DNA of 64,000 nucleotides. Source: Paludibacter sp. (lineage in GTDB: Bacteria; Bacteroidota; Bacteroidia; Bacteroidales; Paludibacteraceae). Location: contig NZ_WASO01000001.1 of the NCBI RefSeq assembly GCF_009712605.1, forward strand, positions 62,001 to 126,000. The letters run 5' to 3'. Both the position numbers and the translations under genes were made by a program. The notes beneath the pieces are model-generated. The model searched no databases, had not been told where the DNA came from, and saw only the letters and a program-made list of their open reading frames with translations. This document shows, one piece after another, positions 45,239 through 53,727 of the stretch. Each line of letters begins with the position of its first letter. The first letter of the stretch is position 1.

Positions 45239-48103
45239 CTATCTTTTACAAATCACCGTGAACGGACAGTATTTGCACTTGTCACTGTCCTGAGTTTGTG
45301 TAAAGGGTAGGGCAGAGTCGAAAATTTCATCGAGGCACTGTGCAAAGGCGGCAGAAAACTCTTCCTTGTAGTCGTTGAAGTCGTCGACGGGCGTGGCTTG
45401 CCGCTCGGGTTTGCAGTAGAGTTTGGTATCGTCACTCTTAAACAATGAACGGATAATCACAATGCCCGGTTCGATGGAACAAGCTCCCTGTTGTTGCTGG
45501 TAGAGCAGGGCATACATAAACGTTTGCATCACCGCTTTGGGGCGTTTCTTCTCCTCCTTGTCAAACAGTTGTCCGATGCCGGAAAAAACTGTCAGATCGT
45601 GACTGCCGGTTTTGTAGTCTAGGATGCGCGTAACACCTTCCTTGCGATCGATGCGGTCGATAAAGCCCTTGAGGTTGACGCTTTTTCCTGAAGGGAGAGC
45701 AAACCGTTCGTCAAAACGGTACTCGGAGGCGACGTATTCGAACGGGGTCAGTTTTTTGTCGTTGCGCAGCAGCTGTTCGATGTATTTCTGAATAATGCCG
45801 GTGGTGAGCAGGTGCTGCCCTTCGGGATAGACAATTCCCTCTTCCTTCTTCAAAAAACTGCGGGTAAAGGCCAGTGCCACGGCATCGTTGATGGCAGTCG
45901 GGCTCTTCAGTACGCTGTCGATGGCTTCGGCGGTCACCATGCGCCCCTTCATGGTGTTGTACAGCTCTTCCATTGCCCCGTGAAAAATAGAGCCGAAGGT
46001 GCTGGCGGCGATGGTCTCCTCCACGTCGTCGCTCTCCTGCAAACCTTCCACCGTGCTGAGGTAAAACTTCAATGGACAGTCGAGATAGGTGTTGATGGCG
46101 CTTGCCGAGAGTGCCCTGCGGCTGCCTTCAGTCAAGAAGGGTACCAGTTTTTGTTGAATGGCCTCGGTTTTGGCAATCTCCACCGTTTCGGGCTTGCTGA
46201 AACTGATGTCGAACGATGCGATCTTTTCGGTGATCGGCTGGCGGTAGTGGTACTTCAACTGGTGAATGTAGCGGCTCACTTCGCCCGATTGCAACCCTTC
46301 CGAACGGGTGTCGTAGGTGCAGATCACCTTTTTTGCCCGGTGGATGAGGCGGTAGAAATGGTAGGCGAAGATGGCATCCTGGTGTTCGCCGGTCGGCAGC
46401 CCGAAACCCTTTCGCAGGTGATAGGGAATAAACGACGGAGCCGACTGTTTTTGCGGGAAAACACCCTCGTTAAGCGAAGTGATAATCACATTTTCGAAAT
46501 CGAGACCGCGCGTTTCGAGCAGACCCATGATTTGCAATCCGGCCAGAGGTTCTCCTTCGAAGGGGATGGAGACCGCCGCGATCAATTGTTTCATCAACCG
46601 GGCGAACGTCTCGTTGGTAAGCTCAATTTCCGTGTTATGCAACAACCCTTCGATACGGTTGACGGCCGTGTAGCAATGGTACAAAAACTCTTGTTCCAGA
46701 TGAACCGTGGGAGTGTTCTCTTCCGTCGTCTGGAGGCGTTGCAGCAGCAGGCGCAATAACTTTGTGAGGTAGGCTGCCATTTGGCGGGGTGATTCGTTAC
46801 TCACGAACAGCGCTGCTAAAAGCTCATTATCGGCAAACTCTTCGGACGGAATGTATATTTTGTTGTACTGTGTGATGCTGTCGGAGATCGCTTTGGCTTC
46901 TTTCCCGGCCAGTTGCAACAGGTAGGGATGTTGCAGGATCATCTGCACGTTGCGGTAGTAAAACAGTGTTTGCCCTCCCTTTTGCCGGATGGTGCGTTGC
47001 AGGGCAAAGAGGTTGTCGATAAGCGTGGCGGCTGGTGTGATGGAGAGTGGATAACCCATCGTTACGTTCACCTTGTCCAGTTCCTGCGGAACAGAGTGGA
47101 GCATCGGCAGCAGCAGGTTTTCGTCGGAGAGAATTACCACCGTTTTCATCAGCTCTTCCGAGGTATACTCTTCCTTGCTGCCGGGGTAAAGTTCGCGCAG
47201 CAGTTGATGTACATATTTGGCTTGTCCCACGGCCGATGGGATACCGGTCAGTTCTATGGTGCGTTCGCGGGTTCCTTCGTCGGTCAGCTCGTAGCGAGGT
47301 TTGAATTGTTCGAGGTTGGCTTGCCGGAAGTCGCTGCCGCGGTTGGTGGAGTCTTCCAACTCTTCAATGTCGTAGTCCCAGTAAAAATCGGCCAATCCGT
47401 TGTTTCGAAAATAGGTAAATAGCTTCTCTTCGGCTGGCGTGAGAGCGTTGAACCCTACAAATACGATGCGGCTCCACTCCACCGGAAGCTCTTCACGGCG
47501 TTGCATCCGTTCGGCTACTTCGCGGAAAATCATTCCTTCGTACCCTTCGCCCGAGGCAAGCAATTCGGCGTGCAGCTTTTCGTAAACCGGATATAGAATT
47601 TCCCAGGTGGCACGAAAATCTTTCTGTTTGGCGCTTTCGGAGGTAGGCACAAAGCTCGACCAGAAGCGGCGGATGGCCTCTATCTGGTTCTCAGAAAGGT
47701 AGTCGAACAGCGAATCGATCTGTTTCAGTTCCGTGACGTTGGTAAAGAGCTGGCGGGCATCGGCCAGATATTTGTCCACATCGTCGAAGTCGTTGAGCAA
47801 CATTTCGCCCCAGTAGGCAAACTTGTCGAAACTCTCTTCTTTCTTGCTTAGCGATTGGTAAATTGCGTAGAGGCGAAACAGCAGGCTGATCCGGTCGGCA
47901 GTTTGCAGGTTCGAGAGGCGAGCAAACAGTTCGTTCACCGTCATCGTCTCAGGAGCAAACAACGGTCGGTCGATCATTTTCGACAGGTAGTTGAGGAAAA
48001 AAAGCCCTGCCCGCCGGTTAGGAAACACAAAGAGCATGTTGCCCAACTCCTGTTCGTGTTCGTGCAGGTAAACGGAGGCTATTTGTTGCAAAAGAGGTTT
48101 CAC
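45239..48103 (-). CDS. AddB-like PD-(D/E)XK nuclease / helicase-related protein
   Basis: A ~954-residue protein. The N-terminus (MLFVFPNRRAGLFFLNYL) and internal LEQEFLYHCYTAVNRIE, LMGLLETRGLDFENVI-like segments correspond to the inactivated UvrD-like helicase of AddB-type subunits (here IMGLLETRGLDFENVIITSLNEG). The C-terminal nuclease has LNTYLDCPLKFYL with the first cluster cysteine, GFIDRIDR and ILDYKTGS with the acidic and Lys residues of PD-(D/E)XK, and a final C.YCPFTVIC cysteine group for a 4Fe-4S cluster. It probably works with an AddA helicase in double-strand break repair, but no addA is in the window. GTG at 48103 is preferred since homology begins there; a TTG at 48151 would overlap tamL. 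Confidence 0.85.
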   Translation of the reverse strand: MKPLLQQIASVYLHEHEQELGNMLFVFPNRRAGLFFLNYLSKMIDRPLFAPETMTVNELFARLSNLQTADRISLLFRLYAIYQSLSKKEESFDKFAYWGEMLLNDFDDVDKYLADARQLFTNVTELKQIDSLFDYLSENQIEAIRRFWSSFVPTSESAKQKDFRATWEILYPVYEKLHAELLASGEGYEGMIFREVAERMQRREELPVEWSRIVFVGFNALTPAEEKLFTYFRNNGLADFYWDYDIEELEDSTNRGSDFRQANLEQFKPRYELTDEGTRERTIELTGIPSAVGQAKYVHQLLRELYPGSKEEYTSEELMKTVVILSDENLLLPMLHSVPQELDKVNVTMGYPLSITPAATLIDNLFALQRTIRQKGGQTLFYYRNVQMILQHPYLLQLAGKEAKAISDSITQYNKIYIPSEEFADNELLAALFVSNESPRQMAAYLTKLLRLLLQRLQTTEENTPTVHLEQEFLYHCYTAVNRIEGLLHNTEIELTNETFARLMKQLIAAVSIPFEGEPLAGLQIMGLLETRGLDFENVIITSLNEGVFPQKQSAPSFIPYHLRKGFGLPTGEHQDAIFAYHFYRLIHRAKKVICTYDTRSEGLQSGEVSRYIHQLKYHYRQPITEKIASFDISFSKPETVEIAKTEAIQQKLVPFLTEGSRRALSASAINTYLDCPLKFYLSTVEGLQESDDVEETIAASTFGSIFHGAMEELYNTMKGRMVTAEAIDSVLKSPTAINDAVALAFTRSFLKKEEGIVYPEGQHLLTTGIIQKYIEQLLRNDKKLTPFEYVASEYRFDERFALPSGKSVNLKGFIDRIDRKEGVTRILDYKTGSHDLTVFSGIGQLFDKEEKKRPKAVMQTFMYALLYQQQQGACSIEPGIVIIRSLFKSDDTKLYCKPERQATPVDDFNDYKEEFSAAFAQCLDEIFDSALPFTQTQDSDKCKYCPFTVICKR

Positions 48104-48128
48104 GTTTGAAAGAAGTTTGTCCGGGAAT

Positions 48129-50444
48129 TTAGAATGGATAACCGATAGCAAAAAACATGTTCATGTTTCTTTTGACGTTTGTCAGGGGACGTATCCATTT
48201 GTTGTCGGCACCACCACTGGCAGGATTAAACAATTTATACCCGAAGTCGAACCTTAGTACAAAATAGTTGAAGTTCATGCGCAATCCAAGACCGTAGCTC
48301 CAGGCAATTTGTTTGTAGAACTCAGATAGTTTGAAAAAACCACCCGGCTGATCGCTGTAATTTTTTATTGTCCAGATATTTCCGGCGTCCGTAAAGGCAG
48401 CTCCTTCAAATATCCATCCAATCTTAAACCTATATTCAAGGTTGGCAAGCAGGTTGATGTCTCCGATTTTGTTCACGAAATCAATTTTTCCGTCCGTGTC
48501 TTTGTTGTAATACGAGCCCGGGCCGAGTGTATATGATGACCATCCTCTGATGCCGTTGGCGCCACCCGCATAATACCGTTCTTCAAAAGGAATAATCTGA
48601 GCATTTCCGTAAGGACAGGCGACTCCTAATGCAAGGTGATAGACCAGATGGTTGTCTTTGGTAATTTCCTGATTGTAGGAGAAATCGAAATCTCCTTTTA
48701 CATATTGCGCAAAAGAAAGGTTGAAAATGCGATAATGATTCGCTGAGTCGCGGCGGGAGTTAAACACGCCACACAGAGCATTTAACAGGTTGCCTGCTTC
48801 TGCAATGCCTAATCGCCAGTTGGTGATATTTCCTCCTGTTTTTTTTCCTCGCTGGCTGTTATAGTTGATGCTGATGCCCGTGCGCAAAATCATCTGACTT
48901 TGGTAGCTGTAAACCAAAGGGGAAGAGTTGCTCAGATAGTTTTTTTCAAAGTCAGGCGAGATACGATCCTTTGGAAGATAGATGTAGTTGAAATTGAGAA
49001 GATCAAAAGTATAAAACAGGTTTTTCCGGCTCCAGGCATATTTGATTCCAACATTTGCAAGCGTTCGCGTAAACTCAGGACGTATCTGATAGTTATACCC
49101 GATGGTGAATGCCGTTGAGGCATTGATTCCTCTTTTGAATTCTTGTCCGAGGAAAGGAAATACAAAGGTGGGATATTTAACAGATACATCAGTCGAAAGC
49201 TCGGTTGCATTGTACGAAAAGAGGTTGGAAAGACTACCCAGGGCTTCGTACGAATAACGGGCGTGGAATTTGAATAGTTGAGCTCCTTTGAAAATATTGC
49301 GGTGCTGGTAAGAAAAATCGCCTGCAACGCCGAAATTTCCGCCAGAGTTGGTGCCTTCCACATCCACCGTGAATGATTGATTTTTATCGGGATTAATCAC
49401 GATGATGCAGTCCATCGTGTCGTTTGTCCGTTCGCGAAAAACCACATTGACATACTTTACCGGAGGAAGAGCATTCAGGGCAGAATACGTTTCCTCCACC
49501 ATCTTATCGTTGTAGTAAGAGTTGGGGAAAATAAATGTGTTCGATATAAGAGAATTACAAGAAATCAACGGGCGCTTGCTGAATAAGAAGCGATAGCCGT
49601 CATACCATAACGAATCCATTTTTTCTCTTGTGTCGCGGTTGGTGCCTGCTGTATATGCCTGTGTCCGTTCTGTGGTTGTTAGTAAAAATGTGACGTTTCT
49701 AATAATTTTTCTGGAAAGTAATTTTCGGGCAATAGAGTCATTGCTTGCCAGTCCGGCCCGAAGTTTTAACGACACGTTGGCTTTCAGGTTGCCCGAAGTT
49801 GTATCAGCCAGAAAATGGAAGTGATCTTTTGTAACAGTATAAAATCCCCGTTGCTTAAGAAAAGCGGTAAGGTCGGTTCTTTCCTTTTCAAGGGCATTTA
49901 TATCAAAAATCATTCCCTTTTTTATTGTAGGGACATAAGGATCTTTTTGTGAATTGATAGCTTTAAGTAGCGAATCGTTGGGAATCTCTATCTTGAAATT
50001 CTCAATTTTGTAAGGTTCGCCCGATGTAATTTTATAAGTGAGATTGACTTTCTTCTTGTGCTTTTCGGCAATGGTCTGAACCGTGGCTTTTGCGTAGCCA
50101 CGGTTGACCATCTCTTTATTCAATTCGTTTCGTGATAGTTCTGCTGCCGATTCATCGTAAATCACCGGTTTTTCTCCGGCACGTTTCAGCCAGTTGTTCC
50201 ACCATCTGGTTGTGTCTCGTCCCGAAAGACTATAAACTCCGAGTTGTAACCTGAAAGCACTGAAAACTCTTTGGTTGGGTGTTTGCCTGAGATAAGGTTT
50301 CAGCGATTCTTTGTTGATGCTTTTATTGTCAGATACAATCTTAACCTTATTGAGCAGGTATTGTCCGTCCGGTACGTACTTGGTGCTGCTACAGCCGACA
50401 ATCAGCAGAGCTAATACTATTTTATATAATCGGAGACGTTTCAT
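48129..50444 (-). CDS. tamL: TamL: BamA/TamA-family outer membrane lipoprotein
   Basis: A 771-residue protein. The ATG at 50444 starts a lipoprotein signal (RLYKIVLALLIVGCSST, so Cys at about residue 18). POTRA-like segments follow (YLLNKVKIVSDN; GYAKATVQTIAEKHKKKVNLTYKI), and the C-terminal half is a 16-strand type beta-barrel with the family GGANGIRGWSSYTLGPGSY motif and a terminal aromatic-ending strand (FFAIGYPF). A lipidated TamA homologue of this type is known in Bacteroidetes as TamL and acts with TamB, which is encoded at 24-28 kb. It assembles or supports outer membrane proteins. The nuclease gene follows on the same strand with almost no gap. Confidence 0.88.
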   Translation of the reverse strand: MKRLRLYKIVLALLIVGCSSTKYVPDGQYLLNKVKIVSDNKSINKESLKPYLRQTPNQRVFSAFRLQLGVYSLSGRDTTRWWNNWLKRAGEKPVIYDESAAELSRNELNKEMVNRGYAKATVQTIAEKHKKKVNLTYKITSGEPYKIENFKIEIPNDSLLKAINSQKDPYVPTIKKGMIFDINALEKERTDLTAFLKQRGFYTVTKDHFHFLADTTSGNLKANVSLKLRAGLASNDSIARKLLSRKIIRNVTFLLTTTERTQAYTAGTNRDTREKMDSLWYDGYRFLFSKRPLISCNSLISNTFIFPNSYYNDKMVEETYSALNALPPVKYVNVVFRERTNDTMDCIIVINPDKNQSFTVDVEGTNSGGNFGVAGDFSYQHRNIFKGAQLFKFHARYSYEALGSLSNLFSYNATELSTDVSVKYPTFVFPFLGQEFKRGINASTAFTIGYNYQIRPEFTRTLANVGIKYAWSRKNLFYTFDLLNFNYIYLPKDRISPDFEKNYLSNSSPLVYSYQSQMILRTGISINYNSQRGKKTGGNITNWRLGIAEAGNLLNALCGVFNSRRDSANHYRIFNLSFAQYVKGDFDFSYNQEITKDNHLVYHLALGVACPYGNAQIIPFEERYYAGGANGIRGWSSYTLGPGSYYNKDTDGKIDFVNKIGDINLLANLEYRFKIGWIFEGAAFTDAGNIWTIKNYSDQPGGFFKLSEFYKQIAWSYGLGLRMNFNYFVLRFDFGYKLFNPASGGADNKWIRPLTNVKRNMNMFFAIGYPF

Positions 50445-50554
50445 TTGTATCACAATAAAGCGGTTACTCTTTTGCGGAGAGTACAATTTTGGAAATTACG
50501 GAAGAATACTAAGATGTTTACAAAATTAGCAAAAATCTATCACTCTGTACATTT

Positions 50555-51865
50555 CTAATATCGTTTTACCAAATCGGCTCCTTTGAAATAGTGGAGCAGG
50601 ATTTTGTCGTAAGGATAACCTTTCGAACTCATCACTGCCGCTCCTATCTGGCAAAGCCCAACTCCATGACCCCATCCGGCTCCGGTCAGCGTAAAACTTT
50701 CAGGAACAGTGTCGTTGCCTGATTTGTCTACAACAAAAGCGGAACTGTAAAGGTGCGACGTCGAGAGGTACTTCCGTATTTCAAGCTCTTTGCCGATGGT
50801 CATTGTGCGTTTGGTGCCAACAATCTTCAATTTGATTAAACGTCCCGAAGTGCCTCTTTCGACAGGAATCAGATCGACAATTTCGCCAAAGTCGATTCCG
50901 GATCGTTTGGTAATCAGTGCAGAAAGTTCCTGCTGTGCGTACGTTACTTTCCAACGGTAAAAATCGGTCGTTTCCTGATCGTAGTCGTTCAGTACCTGCG
51001 ATAAAACCTCTTTGTCATGAGTGTTGCAAAATGCCGGAGGATCGGTACGAATCCATTTTTCGGCAGTTGCTTCGTCTGTCAGGTCTTCAAAATCGTTTTC
51101 CTCCGGAGTGTCACGCAGCACGGTCAGATAGTCGTGAGCAACCGGCTCCCAGCAATTTTCGAATTTTTCGGTGACTCCACCACACGATTTTGAGAAGCGG
51201 GCGTCACAAATTTTTCCGTCGTATTCCAGAATCAGTCCACGCGTGGCTTCAATAGCCAGTGCTACTGCATCATTTTGGCGGATAATCCCCTGATAACGTT
51301 GGCAATGATCGTCGGCACACACGTCAAACAACGTATGATCTTCACGGTCATACCATTTAATCAGTTCGTCATCGGTTCTGAAGGTCGATTGATAAAGAGA
51401 AGTTTCTTCCAATGACTTGTTCTTTTCAATCTGTGCCAGCAACCAGCTACGAGAAATTACGGCATGAGCTCTGAGCAGTTCGGGCGAACTGGTAGCGCTC
51501 ATTTCCGACGAAATTACACTCGTAAGGTACGACTCGACCCCAATTTGATTGATGGCGGTCAGCTTACCGTTTTCCACGATGAGCCTCAATCCGCCCTTAA
51601 ACTGTTGATTTTCTTTTCGTTCCCAGTGGAAATTGATGCCAATCACCACATCTTTCAACTCCACACAGTCGGTATTGTAGTTTGTAGGTTCGAAAACCAA
51701 AACGTCAAATAACTGATTGTCATACAGAATTTTTCCTTCTTTAAAAGAAGCTGTGTGCAAACCGGTTAGCGTTGCCCCGGTCGATTCACAACAGTATTCT
51801 CCATGAAACTCGAAGTTAATGACTTCTTCAAACATGATGCCGACATTCACTATTGGCTCTTTCAT
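50555..51865 (-). CDS. SpoIID/LytB-domain protein
   Basis: A 436-residue protein with the SpoIID core: YLTSVISSEMSATSSPELLRAHAVISRSWLL (about 118-148) with the catalytic-type Glu, followed by ESTRGLIL-like IEATRGLILEYDGKICDARFSKSCGG, and the C-terminal TGAGWGHGVGLCQIGAAVMSSKGY. SpoIID enzymes are lytic transglycosylases that act on stripped (denuded) glycan; in non-sporulating Bacteroidetes the role is likely wall remodelling or recycling. There is no clear signal peptide at the chosen start (MKEPIVNVGIMFEE), so its location is uncertain. Long inserts between the conserved blocks explain the length. Confidence 0.87.
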   Translation of the reverse strand: MKEPIVNVGIMFEEVINFEFHGEYCCESTGATLTGLHTASFKEGKILYDNQLFDVLVFEPTNYNTDCVELKDVVIGINFHWERKENQQFKGGLRLIVENGKLTAINQIGVESYLTSVISSEMSATSSPELLRAHAVISRSWLLAQIEKNKSLEETSLYQSTFRTDDELIKWYDREDHTLFDVCADDHCQRYQGIIRQNDAVALAIEATRGLILEYDGKICDARFSKSCGGVTEKFENCWEPVAHDYLTVLRDTPEENDFEDLTDEATAEKWIRTDPPAFCNTHDKEVLSQVLNDYDQETTDFYRWKVTYAQQELSALITKRSGIDFGEIVDLIPVERGTSGRLIKLKIVGTKRTMTIGKELEIRKYLSTSHLYSSAFVVDKSGNDTVPESFTLTGAGWGHGVGLCQIGAAVMSSKGYPYDKILLHYFKGADLVKRY

Positions 51866-51893
51866 AGGTAGAAATAAGTTAGAATTATGCGGG

Positions 51894-51901
51894 CAAAGTT
51901 A
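51894..51901 (-). promoter_or_regulatory. Candidate -7 element of the SpoIID gene
   Basis: TAACTTTG on the minus strand, 29 bases before the start codon; a TTTG lies 15 bases upstream, closer than usual. Confidence 0.5.
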
Positions 51902-52179
51902 TACATTTTTATTCCTCAAAGTGAATGGTAAAAAATGACAAAATGAACATTAAATTGGGTAATTCGCGAAAAATATGACGATTTATACCCTGAAAAAACG
52001 TTCAAAATGGCAGATTTAAAGCCATTTAAGGTGTTGAAAAGACAATTTTTTGAGTGACGATCAAAAAAAATTAGAAATTATGATGGTAGAAAAACCCTTG
52101 TAAATAAAGCAAAAAGACATAATAAATTTATTTGAGCTTACAAAAAGACAATAAAAATGCAAATAAAATATCATTATGC

Positions 52180-52210
52180 TTTGCAAATATGAAAATCATG
52201 TTTACATTTG
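52180..52210 (+). promoter_or_regulatory. Promoter of the ammonium uptake operon
   Basis: TACATTTG (52203-52210) is preceded after exactly 19 bases by TTTG (52180-52183). The first gene starts about 280 bases downstream, so the transcript has a long leader. Confidence 0.78.
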
Positions 52211-52216
52211 CAACGT

Positions 52217-52493
52217 AGATAACACGAAAAGGAAACCAACAAAATATGGTGATCCTTTTTTCAGGTAAAAAGATTGAAGTTTTTAAGAGCAAAAAAGATT
52301 GTGTAGTAGTTTAACAGGCTTAGAAAGCTTGATAGAATGTGCAGATGAAAGTGAGGGTTGTTGAAAAGGCAAAAGAAATTTGAAGCGACAGATGTTAAGG
52401 ATCCGACACCGTTCGTAGTTCAAAGAGTATTTTGAATCATCAGGCAAGTGAGACGTGAACTCGTAGTATTAATTTTCCAAAACAAAATTGATT
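52217..52493 (+). other. Long 5' leader of the torF-glnB-amt operon
   Basis: About 277 transcribed bases precede the first structural gene. The stretch contains a 22-codon open frame (52246-52314) and otherwise AG-rich sequence with no strong hairpin or T-run terminator that I can see. It may hold a regulatory RNA structure, but none is recognised. Confidence 0.45.
52246..52314 (+). CDS. Possible 22-residue upstream open frame in the leader
   Basis: ATG to TAA gives MVILFSGKKIEVFKSKKDCV plus two Val. It starts about 30 bases after the expected transcription start. The composition is not that of an amino acid attenuator. It may be a chance frame; translation is unproven. Confidence 0.25.
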   Translation: MVILFSGKKIEVFKSKKDCVVV

Positions 52494-53228
52494 ATGAAAG
52501 TATCTTACAAGACGATCGCAAAATGCCTTTTGGGCGTGGTGTTGGCAACAGTAGCAGTATCTGCCTCTGCTCAGGATTCTAAAGGTGGAAGTTTCAGTGT
52601 TAGTGCTGATGTAGTTAGTTCGTATGTTTGGCGTGGTGTAGCCCAGGAAGGCTCACGTGGCGGTTCTCCCAATATCCAGCCTACCGTTTCTTATACAAAT
52701 GGTGCATTCAGCATCGGAGCCTGGGGTTCATACGCATTTTCGGGCAATGTAAAGGAAGTTGACCTTTATGCAACATTGTCTTTGCCCAGTGCATTATCAA
52801 TCACCCTTACAGACTATAACTGGAATAACGGAAACGATGCCAGCGTAGGATACTTTAATTATAAAAGTGGCAAAACCGGTCATGTGTTTGAAGGTACTCT
52901 GGCTTATGGCGGAACAAAATCATTTCCCTTGTCAATTGCATGGAACACCATGTTTTACGGCGCTGACAAGAAAATCGACGGAAAGCAGGCATTTTCCACT
53001 TATGTAGAACTCGGTTTGCCTATTACCTCTAACGTGAAAGCCTTTATGGGAGCATCTTTGTTTGACAGCCCCAACTATTATAACAGTGGCTTTTCGGTAA
53101 TTAATCTCGGACTTAAGGTGTCTAAAGAAATCAAATTCTCCGATTCGTTCAGCCTCCCGGTTTATGGAATTATCGGAGCAAATCCTCAGGCCGAAAAAGC
53201 CTTCTTTGTAGCAGGTATTACATTGTAA
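52494..53228 (+). CDS. TorF family putative porin
   Basis: A 244-residue outer membrane beta-barrel. The ATG at 52494 is preferred over an in-frame TTG two codons upstream because it begins the signal peptide MKVSYKTIAKCLLGVVLATV, cleaved near SASAQ. The body is alternating beta-strands (FSVSADVVSSYVWRGVAQEG at the start of the barrel is the family mark) ending in a hydrophobic strand (KAFFVAGITL). TorF proteins are putative porins; the position before PII and Amt suggests passage of ammonium or small solutes, which is inference. Confidence 0.87.
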   Translation: MKVSYKTIAKCLLGVVLATVAVSASAQDSKGGSFSVSADVVSSYVWRGVAQEGSRGGSPNIQPTVSYTNGAFSIGAWGSYAFSGNVKEVDLYATLSLPSALSITLTDYNWNNGNDASVGYFNYKSGKTGHVFEGTLAYGGTKSFPLSIAWNTMFYGADKKIDGKQAFSTYVELGLPITSNVKAFMGASLFDSPNYYNSGFSVINLGLKVSKEIKFSDSFSLPVYGIIGANPQAEKAFFVAGITL

Positions 53229-53298
53229 GAAAGAAATATACCGGAGGATGATGCCAGTCAGCCTCCGGATACAAAACCAAATTTTAATTTTTTATTGT

Positions 53299-53655
53299 AT
53301 GAAAAAAATTGAAGCAGTTATCCGGAAATCAAAATTTGAAGATGTCAAAAAAGCATTGTATGATGCCGGAATTGAGTGGTTCTCCTATTGGGATATTGTA
53401 GGTTTGGGTAAATCTACAGAAGAACAAATCGTGAGAGGACAGGTTTTTCAGTCAAGCTACATTCAACGCAGAATGTTGTCGATCGTTGTACGCGACCAGA
53501 ACCTCGAAAAGACTGTAAATGCAATTGTGAATTCGGGTCGTACCGGAGAAATGGGAGATGGTAAAATCTTTGTTTCAGATATTGAAGCCACCTATCGTAT
53601 CCGTACCGGAGAAAATGGTCCTGAAGCATTATATAACAAAGAAAACGACCATTAA
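53299..53655 (+). CDS. glnB: PII nitrogen regulatory protein
   Basis: A 118-residue PII signal protein. The ATG at 53299 starts the family N-terminus MKKIEAVIRKSKFEDVKKAL. The B-loop TGEMGDGKIFV (about 81-92) and the C-terminal RIRTGE are conserved, so ATP and 2-oxoglutarate binding is expected. In the T-loop, the Tyr that is uridylylated in E. coli GlnB (position 51) is Phe50 here (RGQVF), so control by uridylylation at that site is not possible. Placed 72 bases before amt, it probably gates the transporter as GlnK does. Confidence 0.93.
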   Translation: MKKIEAVIRKSKFEDVKKALYDAGIEWFSYWDIVGLGKSTEEQIVRGQVFQSSYIQRRMLSIVVRDQNLEKTVNAIVNSGRTGEMGDGKIFVSDIEATYRIRTGENGPEALYNKENDH

Positions 53656-53727
53656 ATTAAATGGAACCGTAGGAATGTAAACAATTCTGCTTTAGGTTCA
53701 TAATTATAAAAATTAAATTATATTCAC

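Noticed and set aside
45812-46759. Long open frame of 315 codons on the plus strand
   Set aside because: It lies entirely antisense to the AddB-like gene, has no recognisable domain, and its amino acid composition is that of a mirrored reading frame.
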